A stretch of DNA of 64,000 nt, taken from NCBI RefSeq assembly GCF_900129115.1, contig NZ_FQUR01000013.1:30070-94069 (forward strand), read 5' to 3'. The notes beneath the pieces are model-generated. The model was not told where the DNA came from. It saw nothing but the letters and a program-made list of their open reading frames with translations, and made no database searches. The translations under genes and the position numbers were made by a program. Positions 9,207-21,450 of this stretch are shown in pieces (within the stretch, counting starts at the first letter, position 1; each line of letters opens with the position of its first letter). The stretch comes from Thermoanaerobacter uzonensis DSM 18761. GTDB taxonomy: Bacteria > Bacillota > Thermoanaerobacteria > Thermoanaerobacterales > Thermoanaerobacteraceae.

Positions 9207-10319
9207 ATGAAATTCGTGTGTGACAAAAATTCATTATTTGAAGGAGTAAATATTGCAATAAGGGGGGTATCCTCCCGTACTACTCTTCCTATTCTTCAAG
9301 GTATAAAAATCTCGGCTTTAAAAAGTCAGGTCAAATTTTCAGGAACTGATTTGGACATAGGAATAGAATGTCAAATTCCTGCGGTGGTAGAAGAAGAGGG
9401 TGAAATAGTAGTACCTGCAAAAATTTTTTCGGAATTAGTTCGGAAATTGCCTGAGGGAGATGTAAAAATAGAAAGTGATTCTCAAAACACAGTAAATGTA
9501 GTTTGCGATAGTATAAATTTCACTATTGCAGGAAGTGATGCTTTAGAGTTTCCTGAAATTCCTAAAGTATCTAAAGAAAATTCTTTTAAGTTGACGCAAA
9601 ATATTCTAAAAGACTTAATAAGAAAAACGGTCTTTTGTATTGCCCAGGAGCAAACAAGACCTATTTTGACAGGTGTTCTATTTGAAGTGTTTCAAAATGA
9701 AGTTAAAGCAGTAGCTTTAGATGGATTTAGAATGGCTATATATTCTTATCAGAGTGAGGAAAAATTCTTTGAAGAGGATATAGAAAAATATTCTATAGTA
9801 ATTCCAGGTAAAACTTTAGAAGAGATATACAGAATCTTAAAAGATGAGGAAACGGAGATAGAGATATACCACACTGCTAATCAAGTGTTATTCCAAATTG
9901 AAAATACAAAGGTAATATCGCGGCTTTTAGAAGGAAGCTTTATAAACTATAATGCTGTTTTACCTAAAGATTATAAGACTGAAGTGGTAGTCAAAAGAGA
10001 AGTTTTAACTGAAAGTATTGAAAGAGCTTCACTAATTGCAGAAAGCAAAAATAATTTGATTAAGTTTGAGATTGGTGATAAATTTATTACTGTCTCTTCT
10101 AATTCTGAAAAGGGTAAAATGGTAGAAAAGATAGAAGTCGATGTAAAAGGAATCTTTCTTGAGATCGCTTTTAACTCAAGATATTTATTGGATTCTTTAA
10201 GAGCTATCGATGAAGAGGAAATAACACTTTATTTCATAAATAGTATAAATCCGTTAATAATAAAACCTATAGGAAGTAAAGATTATCTTTATATGATACT
10301 TCCTGTAAAGCTCAATTAA
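9207..10319 (+). CDS. dnaN: DNA polymerase III beta sliding clamp
   Basis: DnaN is the ring-shaped processivity clamp for the replicative polymerase. The 370-residue protein shows the three-fold clamp repeat, with GVNIAIRGVSSRTTLPILQG near the start and the C-terminal YLYMILPVKLN. The longest open frame starts 53 codons earlier, but that extension is AT-rich origin DNA without family resemblance; ATG 9207 is preceded by AGGAGTG and gives the family start MKFVCDKNSL. Confidence 0.96.
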   Translation: MKFVCDKNSLFEGVNIAIRGVSSRTTLPILQGIKISALKSQVKFSGTDLDIGIECQIPAVVEEEGEIVVPAKIFSELVRKLPEGDVKIESDSQNTVNVVCDSINFTIAGSDALEFPEIPKVSKENSFKLTQNILKDLIRKTVFCIAQEQTRPILTGVLFEVFQNEVKAVALDGFRMAIYSYQSEEKFFEEDIEKYSIVIPGKTLEEIYRILKDEETEIEIYHTANQVLFQIENTKVISRLLEGSFINYNAVLPKDYKTEVVVKREVLTESIERASLIAESKNNLIKFEIGDKFITVSSNSEKGKMVEKIEVDVKGIFLEIAFNSRYLLDSLRAIDEEEITLYFINSINPLIIKPIGSKDYLYMILPVKLN

Positions 10320-10339
10320 AAATAAGAGGTGTTTTTTAA

Positions 10340-10546
10340 ATGATAGAAGTGCCTATAGAGACGGAACATATTACTTTAGGGCAATTTTTAAAGTATATGA
10401 AAATATGTCAGACTGGAGGACAAGCAAAGCAATTTGTTTTAGAAGGAAAAGTTAAAGTAAATGGCTCAATAGAATTAAAAAGAGGTAAAAAACTTCGCAA
10501 AAATGATATAATTGAGGTAGAGGGTAAAACTTATATCATAAAGTGA
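10340..10546 (+). CDS. yaaA: S4-domain RNA-binding protein YaaA
   Basis: A 68-residue protein that is essentially one S4 RNA-binding domain (ITLGQFLKYMKICQTGGQAK, then FVLEGKVKVNG, RGKKLRKNDII). The Bacillus homologue YaaA/RlbA lies in the same dnaN-recF position and has been linked to ribosome assembly. AGAGGTG precedes the ATG. Confidence 0.9.
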   Translation: MIEVPIETEHITLGQFLKYMKICQTGGQAKQFVLEGKVKVNGSIELKRGKKLRKNDIIEVEGKTYIIK

Positions 10547-10556
10547 GGAATTTAAC

Positions 10557-11645
10557 TTGTATGTGAAGGAGCTATTTGTCGACAATTTTAGAAATTTACA
10601 AAAGCAAAAAATAGAATTTTGCGAAGGAATAAATATATTTTATGGTTTAAATGCACAAGGAAAGAGCAATCTATTAGAAAGTATTAGGCTTTTAAGTATG
10701 GGAAGGTCTTTTAGAGGAAGTAAAACTACACAACTGATAAAATTTGGAGAAGATTATTTTTATGTAAAAGCAATAATTTGTCAAGAAAATAACGATAAAA
10801 AAATAGAATTTGGATACAAGAAAAAAGAAAATAAAGTCATTAAAATAAATGGCAATAAAATAAAGTCGGCTTCTGAACTTTTAGGTCAACTTTTAACAGT
10901 CATTTTTTCTCCTGAAGATTTAAACATAATAAAAGAAGGACCTTCCCATCGCAGAAAATATTTAGATTCTTGTATATCTATCGTTGAAAAGAATTATCTT
11001 TATAACCTCATGCAATATAATAAAATACTGATAAATAGAAATAAGCTATTAAAAAACATAAAAGAAGGGAAAAGTAAAAATATATTAGAAATTTTTGATG
11101 ACCAATTAGTTGAATACGGGGCAAAAATAATTGTGGTGAGACAAAATTATTTAAAAAATATAGAAATTAATATAAAAAAATTTTTACTTGAAATTTCCAA
11201 TGAAACAGCAGAAATTGTCTACCTAAATAGTGTTGGACTTAAGGATGCTTCAGATGAAAAAATAGTTAAAAAAAGATTAAAAGAAAAACTATTAAAGAAT
11301 ATAGATTTAGATTTAAAGTATCTTACAACACAAGTTGGGCCTCATAGGGAAGATTTTAAGATTATTATAAACGGATATGATTCGAGAGTATATTCTTCTC
11401 AAGGTCAACAGCGAACAGTGGCTTTATGCCTTAAATTATCAGAGTTTGAAATTTTAAAAAAGGAAACTGGTGAAAAACCCATACTGCTTCTAGATGATGT
11501 AATGTCAGAGTTAGATGAAAATAGAAAGAAATATATCTTAGAAAAATTACAGGGTTTTCAGACTTTTATAACCCATACTACAAAAAGAGATTTAAAAGGA
11601 GATTGTTATTTTAAGATATCTAATGGGTCTGTCATTAAAGAATAG
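10557..11645 (+). CDS. recF: DNA replication and repair protein RecF
   Basis: RecF is an SMC-like ABC ATPase that helps load RecA at single-strand gaps with RecO and RecR. The 362-residue protein has Walker A GLNAQGKSNLLE near residue 30, the ABC signature region YSSQGQQRTVALCLKL, and Walker B PILLLDDVMSELDENR. Start is TTG with TGAGGA upstream, ten bases after yaaA. It lies in the dnaA-dnaN-yaaA-recF-remB block. Confidence 0.95.
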   Translation: MYVKELFVDNFRNLQKQKIEFCEGINIFYGLNAQGKSNLLESIRLLSMGRSFRGSKTTQLIKFGEDYFYVKAIICQENNDKKIEFGYKKKENKVIKINGNKIKSASELLGQLLTVIFSPEDLNIIKEGPSHRRKYLDSCISIVEKNYLYNLMQYNKILINRNKLLKNIKEGKSKNILEIFDDQLVEYGAKIIVVRQNYLKNIEINIKKFLLEISNETAEIVYLNSVGLKDASDEKIVKKRLKEKLLKNIDLDLKYLTTQVGPHREDFKIIINGYDSRVYSSQGQQRTVALCLKLSEFEILKKETGEKPILLLDDVMSELDENRKKYILEKLQGFQTFITHTTKRDLKGDCYFKISNGSVIKE

Positions 11646-11656
11646 GGGGTCAAAAA

Positions 11657-11914
11657 ATGTACGTCCATTTAGGCGGCAACGTAGTAGTCCCTGATAAAGA
11701 CATTATAGCTATTTTTGACATGAGTGTTGTAACTACGTCGGAGGCTACTGTGCAATTTTTGAAGATAGCTGAAGAAGAGGGATTTGTTGTCAGAATTTCT
11801 GACGAAAAGCCGAAGTCTTTTATAATCACAGAAAGGGATAAGAGAAGTATTATTTATCTATCACCAATTTCTGCTTTTACCCTTATAAGAAGGACACAAA
11901 AAATAGAGGAATAG
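11657..11914 (+). CDS. remB: RemB-family (DUF370) regulator
   Basis: An 85-residue DUF370 protein whose MYVHLGGNVVVPDKDIIAIF and IIYLSPISAFTL blocks match Bacillus YaaB/RemB, a regulator linked to extracellular matrix genes. It occupies the same recF-gyrB position. GGGGGTC precedes the ATG. In Bacillus gyrB follows directly; here a GH31 gene comes next. Confidence 0.88.
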   Translation: MYVHLGGNVVVPDKDIIAIFDMSVVTTSEATVQFLKIAEEEGFVVRISDEKPKSFIITERDKRSIIYLSPISAFTLIRRTQKIEE

Positions 11915-11926
11915 GGAGGTATTAAA

Positions 11927-14191
11927 TTGTATCAAAAAACATCAGAAGGAATTATTTTGAGAAATAAAGAAAGAAAGTTAGAGCTTAGGGTATTAAGCGA
12001 TAAGATTATTAACGTTTTTGTAAGTGATAAAGAAGAAAAAAGGAAAGATACAATTGCAATAGAAAGAAAAGAATACGATATTCCTGAGTTTAGTATAAGT
12101 GAGGAATTAGAAGGTATATTAATTGAAACTAATTCTTTAAAAGTAAAAATAAACAAAAATGACCTTTCTGTGAGTTTCTTAGATAAAAATGAAAATATGA
12201 TTAATGAGGATTACAATGGAGGAGTAAAATTTAGTGAAACAGATGTTAGATGCTATAAAAAGTTAAGAGAAGACCATTTTTACGGTTTTGGAGAAAAAGC
12301 AGGATATCTCGACAAAAAAGGCGAAAGGTTAGAGATGTGGAATACAGATGAATTTATGACTCACAACCAGACTACAAAACTTTTATATGAGTCTTACCCT
12401 TTTTTCATAGGAATAAACGATTATCACACTTACGGAATATTTTTGGACAATAGCTTTAGGTCTTTTTTTGATATGGGACAGGAAAGCCAAGAATACTATT
12501 ATTTTGGGGCCTATGGAGGTCAAATGAATTATTACTTTATTTATGGAGAAGACATAAAAGAGGTTGTAGAGAATTATACATATCTCACTGGAAGGATAAA
12601 TCTTCCACCTTTATGGGCATTGGGAAATCAGCAGAGCAGGTACAGCTATACTCCACAGGAGAAAGTATTGGAAATTGCAAAAACTTTTAGAGAAAAAGAT
12701 ATTCCTTGTGACGTGATATATCTCGATATAGATTATATGGAAGGATATAGAGTTTTCACATGGAATAAAGATACATTTAAAAATTATAAAGAAATGCTAA
12801 AGCAGCTTAAAGAAATGGGATTTAAAGTAGTGACAATTGTAGATCCAGGAGTTAAAAGAGATTACAACTACCATGTTTACAGAGAAGGAATTGAAAAGGG
12901 TTATTTTGTAAAGGATAAGTATGGTATAACCTACGTTGGAAAAGTATGGCCAGGGGAAGCTTGTTTTCCTGACTTTTTACAAGAAGAAGTGAGATATTGG
13001 TGGGGTGAAAAGCACAGAGAATTTATAAATGATGGCATTGATGGTATATGGAATGATATGAATGAGCCAGCTGTGTTTGAAACTCCTACTAAAACTATGC
13101 CAGAGGATAATATTCATATTTTAGATGGAGAAAAGGTACTTCACAAAGAGGTTCACAATGTCTATGCAAATTATATGGCAATGGCAACAAGAGATGGTTT
13201 ACTAAGAATAAGACCTAATGAAAGGCCTTTTGTTTTGACAAGAGCTGCTTTTTCAGGAATACAAAGGTATGCGGCAATGTGGACGGGGGATAATAGAAGC
13301 TTGTACGAACACCTTCTTATGATGATGCCAATGATAATGAACATAGGTTTATCTGGACAACCGTTTGCAGGAGCAGATGTTGGAGGATTTGAAGGAGATT
13401 GCTATGAAGAACTTTTTATAAGGTGGATAGAGGCAGCTACCTTTACTCCCTTTTTAAGAGTGCATTCTGCAATAGGAACAAAAGACCAAGAGCCATGGTC
13501 TTTTGGTAAAAGAGCAGAAGATATTTCTCGAAAATATATAAAAATAAGATATGAAATTTTACCTTACTTATATGATTTGTTTTACATCGCCTCTCAAAAA
13601 GGTTATCCTATCATGAGGCCATTGGTTTTTGAGTATCAAGGAGATGAAAATACTCATAAGATATACGATGAATTTATGTTGGGAGAAGGTCTTTTAGTTG
13701 CTCCTGTATATCTTCCTTCAAAAGAAAGAAGAGAGGTTTATTTACCTGAAGGAATCTGGTATGATTACTGGACGGGAAAAGAATTCAAAGGAAAAAACTA
13801 TTACCTTGTGGATGCTCCTATAGATGTAATACCTCTTTTTGTAAAAGAAGGAGGAATACTGTTAAAACAGCAGCCTCAGTCTTTTATAGGGGAAAAGAAG
13901 CTGGAAGAATTAACAGTGGAGATATACAAAGGGAAAGAGGGACATTATCTCCATTATGAAGATGATGGAGAATCTTTCGCTTATACTAAAGGGGTTTATA
14001 ACCTCTTTGATATAAGTTTTTGTTATAAAGAAGGAAGAATGGATATAAAATTTGATAAAATTCACTTTGGCTATGACAAAGGAGTTAAAAAGTATAAATT
14101 TATATTTAAAAATTTTGATGATATTAAAGAGGTTAAGATAAACGGCGAAAAATTTGATAGGGAAAGTTGTGTGTTTGAGTTAAAAAAATAG
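11927..14191 (+). CDS. Glycoside hydrolase family 31 alpha-glucosidase
   Basis: A 754-residue GH31 enzyme that removes terminal alpha-linked glucose (or xylose) from oligosaccharides. The catalytic nucleophile lies in DGIWNDMNEPAVF (Asp near residue 373), and the acid/base Asp in MWTGDNRS (near 454). GQPFAGADVGGF is also typical. No signal peptide is present, so it acts in the cytoplasm on imported sugars. Start is TTG with GGGAGGT upstream. It is 12 bases behind remB and ends in a bidirectional terminator shared with gatD. Its presence inside the replication gene block is unusual. Confidence 0.93.
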   Translation: MYQKTSEGIILRNKERKLELRVLSDKIINVFVSDKEEKRKDTIAIERKEYDIPEFSISEELEGILIETNSLKVKINKNDLSVSFLDKNENMINEDYNGGVKFSETDVRCYKKLREDHFYGFGEKAGYLDKKGERLEMWNTDEFMTHNQTTKLLYESYPFFIGINDYHTYGIFLDNSFRSFFDMGQESQEYYYFGAYGGQMNYYFIYGEDIKEVVENYTYLTGRINLPPLWALGNQQSRYSYTPQEKVLEIAKTFREKDIPCDVIYLDIDYMEGYRVFTWNKDTFKNYKEMLKQLKEMGFKVVTIVDPGVKRDYNYHVYREGIEKGYFVKDKYGITYVGKVWPGEACFPDFLQEEVRYWWGEKHREFINDGIDGIWNDMNEPAVFETPTKTMPEDNIHILDGEKVLHKEVHNVYANYMAMATRDGLLRIRPNERPFVLTRAAFSGIQRYAAMWTGDNRSLYEHLLMMMPMIMNIGLSGQPFAGADVGGFEGDCYEELFIRWIEAATFTPFLRVHSAIGTKDQEPWSFGKRAEDISRKYIKIRYEILPYLYDLFYIASQKGYPIMRPLVFEYQGDENTHKIYDEFMLGEGLLVAPVYLPSKERREVYLPEGIWYDYWTGKEFKGKNYYLVDAPIDVIPLFVKEGGILLKQQPQSFIGEKKLEELTVEIYKGKEGHYLHYEDDGESFAYTKGVYNLFDISFCYKEGRMDIKFDKIHFGYDKGVKKYKFIFKNFDDIKEVKINGEKFDRESCVFELKK

Positions 14192-14213
14192 AGGTATTTT
14201 GCCTCTATTTTTT
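14186..14213. terminator. Bidirectional terminator GH31/gatD
   Basis: The AAATAGAGG/CCTCTATTT hairpin is followed by T runs on both strands. It lies between the converging GH31 gene and gatD, overlapping the last codons of gatD. Confidence 0.85.
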
Positions 14214-14936
14214 TACAAATCTTTCTATCAAAGATTGTTTAGCGTGTTGTTCTAAAAAGTCATCCAAGGGAATTAATTCTACTTTTCCATATTTTCTCTT
14301 TAAAGCATTTTCAATTAAAATATCTGCAAATTCGGGATTTTTGGGAAGTACTGGGCCATGGAGATATGTTCCATACACATTTTTATAAATGCATCCTTCT
14401 GTTTTATCTTCTCCATTATTTCCACTTCCAATTATTACTTTTCCTAAAGGATTAGATTTTCCAAGATAGGTTTTTCCGGAATGATTTTCAAAGCCTACCA
14501 TTTTGAAGCTTTTTCTATTTATATTTGCTTCAATTACCACATTTCCTATCATCCTTTTGGTAGAAGCAATAGTCCACATATCTAATATACCAACACCTTC
14601 TAATTTATCACCTTTTGAGGTTTGATAATAATTTCCTAAAAGTTGATACCCACCGCATATACCTAATACTGTTAAACCGTCTTCAATAGCTGTTTTAAGA
14701 TTTTTTCCCTTTTTAATTGTTAAATCGTCGCTTACAATTTTTTGTTCTCTATCAGATCCACCTCCTAAAAAAAGTATATCTATATCAGCAAAATTCGTGT
14801 TTGAATCTACTGTAATTGATTTTACTTCGGTTTCAATGTTTCGCCACTCACATCTTCTTTTTAATGCCAAAATATTTCCCAAGTCCCCGTATAAATTTAA
14901 TAAGTCTGGATACATATGGCCAATGACAAGTTTCAT
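14205..14936 (-). CDS. gatD: Lipid II isoglutaminyl synthase, glutaminase subunit GatD
   Basis: A 243-residue CobB/CobQ-like class I glutamine amidotransferase. The nucleophile Cys is in LGICGGYQLLG, and the conserved His in GTYLHGPVLPKNP. Next to a MurT-type Mur ligase it is GatD, which supplies ammonia from glutamine for amidation of the D-Glu of lipid II. It overlaps murT by four bases (ATGA), so both subunits are made together. The usual GatD start MKLVIGHMYPDLLNLYGD is present. Confidence 0.9.
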   Translation of the reverse strand: MKLVIGHMYPDLLNLYGDLGNILALKRRCEWRNIETEVKSITVDSNTNFADIDILFLGGGSDREQKIVSDDLTIKKGKNLKTAIEDGLTVLGICGGYQLLGNYYQTSKGDKLEGVGILDMWTIASTKRMIGNVVIEANINRKSFKMVGFENHSGKTYLGKSNPLGKVIIGSGNNGEDKTEGCIYKNVYGTYLHGPVLPKNPEFADILIENALKRKYGKVELIPLDDFLEQHAKQSLIERFVKK

Positions 14937-16288
14937 TTTTTGTCCTCCTGTGAGTTTAAATATTTATTTACCTCATAAAGGGATGTATAATTGGGAAGTA
15001 CTGCTATTAATTCTTCCTTAGTTAGCCCAGATATTGTATCAAGAGCTTTATCTATAGAGTTTATGACTTTTATTTTATTAATATCAAAGTTTGCATATTT
15101 TAGTCTTACTGCCATGTCTTCAGCTCTTAAACCAGAAGTTATTATATAATTTACCTTTGTTTTTGATAAAAAGTCTTCTAAGTTTACGTCCCACAACCAG
15201 GACACATCTCTTCCGTCAGCGTAGTTATCATTTATAGAGATTAAAAGGTTTAGAGGTTTATTAAATTGAGATAACATATTTAAAGTGCTTTCAAAACCGA
15301 TTGGGTTTTTGATTAAATTTATTATCGCCTTTTTGTTTTTTATTTTAGTTTTTTGTAATCTTCCTTCTATAGGCCAATAGCTTTCTGTTGCTTTTGATAT
15401 AGTGCTAAAGTTTATGTTCAACAAAATGCCAGCGGATATAGCTGCTAATAAATTATAAACATTGTATATGCCAATTAATCTACTTTTAAATGTAAGAATT
15501 TTATCTTTATAGTATAGATTAAAATTTATTCCATCTTCATTTAAAAATATATTAGTAGCTTTAAAATGAGGGTTTGGTCGCTTTTTGCCACAATTAGGGC
15601 AGTAATAATCTCCTAGTTGTCCGTAATATATTCTTTTGTATTTATATTTGTGGCCACAAATTGGACAGTATTTTTGTTCAAAAGAAGAGGAGTTAATTCC
15701 TTCAAGGTTGTCTTCAATTCCATAGTAAAAGACTTTCGATTTTATCTCATCTCCTATTGAAGCTGTAAAAGGTTCATCAGCATTTAACAGAACTATAGAG
15801 TCTTCAGGCAGTTTTAAAAGGGCTTCTTTTACTTTTTCTACTGTTGTGTCCAGTTCTCCGTATCTATCTAGCTGGTCTCTAAAAAAATTTGTTATTACTA
15901 CAATGTTAGGTTTTACTTCTTCAATAATTACAGGCATGTTAGCTTCATCTACTTCGAAAACAGCTGCATTTTTATCTAAATTACCTAAAAAATTGCTGTT
16001 TTTTATTAAAGCAGTCGCAATTCCAGTTTTCATATTTGCTCCTTCTTTGTTGTGTACAACACTTTTCCCAGAAATGGCCAAAATATAGGCTATTAATCCA
16101 GAAGTTGTAGTTTTGCCATTTGTACCTGTTATTATTACTTTGTTTTCTTTTATAGGTTCAATTAACTTTTTTATTAATTTAGAATCAGATTTCAGAGCTA
16201 TTTTTCCAGGTAAAGATGTTCCACCTTTTCCTGTTATTTTACAAGATATATTCACAAGTTTACCTAAGTTAACGCTTAAAAATTTCAC
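14933..16288 (-). CDS. murT: Lipid II isoglutaminyl synthase, Mur ligase-like subunit MurT
   Basis: A 451-residue Mur ligase fold protein with P-loop GTNGKTTTS near residue 55, and a C-terminal DUF1727 domain. A four-Cys zinc ribbon-like insert (CPICGHKYKYKR, then YYCPNCGKK) lies in the middle, as in MurT. With GatD it amidates the alpha-carboxyl of D-Glu in the peptidoglycan stem at the membrane. Length and layout are normal. Confidence 0.9.
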   Translation of the reverse strand: MKFLSVNLGKLVNISCKITGKGGTSLPGKIALKSDSKLIKKLIEPIKENKVIITGTNGKTTTSGLIAYILAISGKSVVHNKEGANMKTGIATALIKNSNFLGNLDKNAAVFEVDEANMPVIIEEVKPNIVVITNFFRDQLDRYGELDTTVEKVKEALLKLPEDSIVLLNADEPFTASIGDEIKSKVFYYGIEDNLEGINSSSFEQKYCPICGHKYKYKRIYYGQLGDYYCPNCGKKRPNPHFKATNIFLNEDGINFNLYYKDKILTFKSRLIGIYNVYNLLAAISAGILLNINFSTISKATESYWPIEGRLQKTKIKNKKAIINLIKNPIGFESTLNMLSQFNKPLNLLISINDNYADGRDVSWLWDVNLEDFLSKTKVNYIITSGLRAEDMAVRLKYANFDINKIKVINSIDKALDTISGLTKEELIAVLPNYTSLYEVNKYLNSQEDKK

Positions 16289-16301
16289 TATTTACCACCT
16301 T

Positions 16302-16631
16302 CTAGTAAATTTTATTCCCTATTTTTACTTTTCTTTCTGGTTGAAGCAATACTACATTTCCTTCTTCATCATCTACTCCTAGTACTAAAACTTCGGATAC
16401 GAAGTCTGCAATTTGTTTGGGTGGAAAATTTACTACACACACTACCAATTTATTGTACAAATCTTCTTTTTTATATAACTTTGTTATTTGAGCGCTAGAC
16501 TTTTTAATACCTAATTCACCAAAGTCAATTTTTAACTTATAGGCAGGTTTTTTTGCTTTAGGAAAATTTTCAACTTCAATTATCTTTCCCACTCTTATGT
16601 CAAGTTTTAAAAAATCTTCATAAGTAGCCAT
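16302..16631 (-). CDS. csaA: CsaA-like tRNA-binding-domain protein
   Basis: A 109-residue protein made of one OB-fold tRNA-binding domain. It closely follows Bacillus CsaA: LDIRVGKIIEVENFPKAKKP, SSAQITKLY, VVNFPPKQIADFVSEVLVLG. CsaA has been described as a secretion chaperone; the domain is shared with methionyl- and phenylalanyl-tRNA synthetases. The ATG at 16631 has GAGGTG six bases upstream, so it is preferred over a GTG three codons earlier. Confidence 0.88.
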   Translation of the reverse strand: MATYEDFLKLDIRVGKIIEVENFPKAKKPAYKLKIDFGELGIKKSSAQITKLYKKEDLYNKLVVCVVNFPPKQIADFVSEVLVLGVDDEEGNVVLLQPERKVKIGNKIY

Positions 16632-16646
16632 TGAATTCACCTCAAT

Positions 16647-16696
16647 TTAAGTATATTATATTATAGGTATATTTGTTAAGTATATTATATTATAGG
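16647..16696. repeat. Two 21-bp direct repeats upstream of gyrB
   Basis: The sequence TTAAGTATATTATATTATAGG occurs at 16647-16667 and again at 16676-16696, a 29-base period. It lies between divergent csaA and gyrB, beside a CCCGGGAAA/TTTCGGG palindrome near 16729-16752. It may hold divergent promoters or a regulator site. Confidence 0.6.
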
Positions 16697-16760
16697 CAAT
16701 AATAAAAATAAAATTATTTCCTCTTCATTTCCCGGGAAATTTTTCGGGAAATCATTTGAA

Positions 16761-18725
<1,965 letters not shown>

Positions 18726-18739
18726 AAGAGGTGGAATAG

Positions 18740-21163
18740 ATGAGTGAAGAAAAAGAAAAAGTAATCCCGGTAGACATTGAAGATGAAATGAAAAAATCTT
18801 ATATAGATTATGCGATGAGTGTAATTGTTGGAAGGGCACTGCCAGATGTGAGAGATGGCTTGAAACCAGTTCATAGAAGGATTCTCTATGCTATGAATGA
18901 GTTGGGATTAACTCCTGACAAGCCATTTAAAAAGAGCGTTGCAGTTGTTGGCGAAGTTTTAGGAAAATACCATCCTCACGGTGATGCGGCTGTTTATGAT
19001 ACTTTAGTGAGACTGGCACAGGATTTTTCAATGAGAGAAACTTTGATAGATGGACACGGAAACTTTGGAAGCATAGATGGAGACCCTCCAGCTGCCATGA
19101 GATATACGGAAGCGAGGCTTTCAAAAATTGCCCTTGAAATGCTTACAGATATAAATAAAGAAACAGTAGATTTTGTGCCAAACTTTGACGAGACTTTAAA
19201 AGAGCCAGTTGTGCTTCCTTCTCGATTTCCTAATCTTTTAGTCAACGGTTCTCAAGGAATTGCTGTAGGTATGGCTACCAACATTCCTCCTCACAATTTA
19301 GGAGAAGTCATAGATGGCATTGTCGCTTATATAGACAATCCTTATATTTCAGTAGATGAACTGATGAAGTATATAAAGGGACCTGACTTTCCTACAGGAG
19401 GAATAATTCTAGGAAGAGACGGTATAAAAGAGACTTATGAGACAGGAAGAGGTAAAATTGTTGTTAGGGCAAAGGCAGAAATTGAAGAACATCACGGTAA
19501 GATGAGAATCGTAATTACTGAAATCCCTTATATGGTTCTTAAAGCTAAGTTAATTGAAAAGATAGCTGAGTTAGTCCGTGACAAGCACATAGAAGGGATT
19601 TCTGATTTGAGAGATGAATCTGATAGGAATGGAATGAAAATTGTAATAGAGCTAAAAAGAGATGTCAATCCAAAGGTGATACTTAATAAACTTTACATGC
19701 ACACACAAATGCAGCAGACCTTTGGAGCTATAATGTTAGCTCTTGTAGATGGAGAGCCAAAAATACTAAATTTAAAGCAGATTATAGAAAAGTATGTAGA
19801 TCATCAAGCGGATGTTGTAACGAGAAGGACCAAGTTTGACTTAAGAAAAGCAGAAGAAAGAGCCCATATTTTAGAAGGGTTAAAAATCGCCCTTGACCAC
19901 ATTGATGAAGTGATAAACATAATAAGAAGTTCGAAGACAGAAGCAATTGCTAAACAAAATTTAATGGACAAGTTTGGGTTAAGCGAAAAACAAGCACAAG
20001 CGATAGTTGACATGAGATTAGGAAGGTTGACTGGGCTTGAAAGGCAAAAAGTAGAAGATGAGCTTAAGGAGTTAATTGAAAAGATAAAAGAATTAAAGGA
20101 AATTTTGGCAGATGAAAGAAAAGTGCTGGAAATAATCAAAAAAGAGCTTTTGGAAATAAAAGATAAATATGCTACTCCGAGGAAGACAAATATTGTAGCA
20201 AAAGAAGAAGAGTTAGATTTAGAGGATTTGGTGCAATTGGAAGATGTAGTTGTGACAATGACTCATTATGGATATATAAAGAGAATGCCTCTTGATACTT
20301 ATAAGGCTCAAAAACGTGGAGGGAAAGGCATATTAGGTATATCTACAAGAGAAGATGATTTTGTAGAGGATATATTTATCACTACAACTCATGACAGACT
20401 GTTGTTTTTTACAAACAAAGGGAAGGTATATAGTTTAAGGACAATAGACATTCCTGAGACGGGAAGACAAGCAAAAGGCACGGCTATTGTCAATCTCATA
20501 CAGATAGCTCAAGGAGAGAAAGTCACAGCGGTTATTCCTCTTAAAAAATCAGAAGATATTAAGTATATTGTGATGTGTACTAAAAAAGGCATAATTAAAA
20601 AGACTTCTATAGAAGAGTTTAGGTCAATTAAGAGAAATGGTATAATTGCTATCACGTTGGAAGAAAGTGATGAACTTATAAATGTAAAATTAACAAATGG
20701 AGAAAGAGAAATAATAATAGGGACTGCCAGAGGTTATGCTATAAGATTTAATGAAAAAGACATAAGACCTATGGGAAGAGTGGCGAAAGGTGTAATAGCT
20801 ATTTCCTTGAGAGAAGATGATGAAGTGGTAGAAATGGACCTTGTTCATCCCAATAGTGAAATTTTAGTAGTAACAGAAAATGGCTTTGGGAAGAGAACGG
20901 ACTTAGAGGAATACAGGCTTCAAACAAGAGCGGGAAAGGGAATAATCGCAATAAGGCTTAGCGAAAAGACTGGTAAATTGGTGTCTATACGGTCAGTAAA
21001 TCCAGAAGATGAATTTATGATAATTTCTGCAAATGGAATTCTTATAAGAATGAAGGTATCTGATATTTCTAAGATGCACAGAGATACAAGAGGAGTAACT
21101 CTTATGAAGCTTGATGATGGGGACAGGGTTGTTTCTACTGCAAGAATAGAAAATGAAGAATAA
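18740..21163 (+). CDS. gyrA: DNA gyrase subunit A
   Basis: GyrA cuts and rejoins DNA. The 807-residue protein has the catalytic tyrosine in [11 protein letters not shown], the quinolone-region [11 protein letters not shown], a coiled-coil region around residues 430-490, and the C-terminal beta-pinwheel with the GyrA box QKRGGKG near residue 525. The box indicates true gyrase rather than topoisomerase IV. It pairs with gyrB in one operon and ends in a terminator split by dispersed repeat copy B. Confidence 0.97.
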   Translation: MSEEKEKVIPVDIEDEMKKSYIDYAMSVIVGRALPDVRDGLKPVHRRILYAMNELGLTPDKPFKKSVAVVGEVLGKYHPHGDAAVYDTLVRLAQDFSMRETLIDGHGNFGSIDGDPPAAMRYTEARLSKIALEMLTDINKETVDFVPNFDETLKEPVVLPSRFPNLLVNGSQGIAVGMATNIPPHNLGEVIDGIVAYIDNPYISVDELMKYIKGPDFPTGGIILGRDGIKETYETGRGKIVVRAKAEIEEHHGKMRIVITEIPYMVLKAKLIEKIAELVRDKHIEGISDLRDESDRNGMKIVIELKRDVNPKVILNKLYMHTQMQQTFGAIMLALVDGEPKILNLKQIIEKYVDHQADVVTRRTKFDLRKAEERAHILEGLKIALDHIDEVINIIRSSKTEAIAKQNLMDKFGLSEKQAQAIVDMRLGRLTGLERQKVEDELKELIEKIKELKEILADERKVLEIIKKELLEIKDKYATPRKTNIVAKEEELDLEDLVQLEDVVVTMTHYGYIKRMPLDTYKAQKRGGKGILGISTREDDFVEDIFITTTHDRLLFFTNKGKVYSLRTIDIPETGRQAKGTAIVNLIQIAQGEKVTAVIPLKKSEDIKYIVMCTKKGIIKKTSIEEFRSIKRNGIIAITLEESDELINVKLTNGEREIIIGTARGYAIRFNEKDIRPMGRVAKGVIAISLREDDEVVEMDLVHPNSEILVVTENGFGKRTDLEEYRLQTRAGKGIIAIRLSEKTGKLVSIRSVNPEDEFMIISANGILIRMKVSDISKMHRDTRGVTLMKLDDGDRVVSTARIENEE

Positions 21164-21165
21164 AA

Positions 21166-21192
21166 ATAAGCCCTCAATTTTTGGGGGCTCAG
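21166..21192 (-). terminator. Terminator of the OYE gene, left side of repeat B
   Basis: The hairpin GCCCTC/GGGGGC followed on the minus strand by TTATTTTTA lies just after gyrA. It is nearly the same sequence as the hairpin at 21451-21477, with which it can also pair across repeat B. Confidence 0.65.
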
Positions 21193-21447
21193 TTTGTTGA
21201 CAAAGTCAAAAAATTTTAAAGGAGATATTTTGCATCGTCGTTCCGATGTTCCAAAGCGACAAAACTAAAGCTCGACCTTCGGGCTCCGGCAGGGTACCGG
21301 GCACATTCGACCTCCTTGTCTTAGTGCCCGCCTCCGCCATCCATGGCTTCGGCCCTGCCTACACCCTCGGTCTTGCTAAGTTTTGTTGCCGCTTTGTCAC
21401 AAGTCACTCCTTATACAAAATATCTCCTTTACGAAAGTTTGTCTACA
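21192..21447. repeat. Dispersed palindromic repeat, copy B
   Basis: This is the most regular copy, about 256 bases. The outer arms are imperfect inverted repeats; both contain AAAGGAGATATTTTG when read inward. The centre holds CGGGCTCCGGCAGGGTACC and CCTCGGTCTTGCTAAG. It lies between two nearly identical terminator hairpins, so gyrA and OYE transcripts reading through would carry it as a very long hairpin. No plausible coding frame is present. Confidence 0.8.
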
Positions 21448-21450
21448 TTC

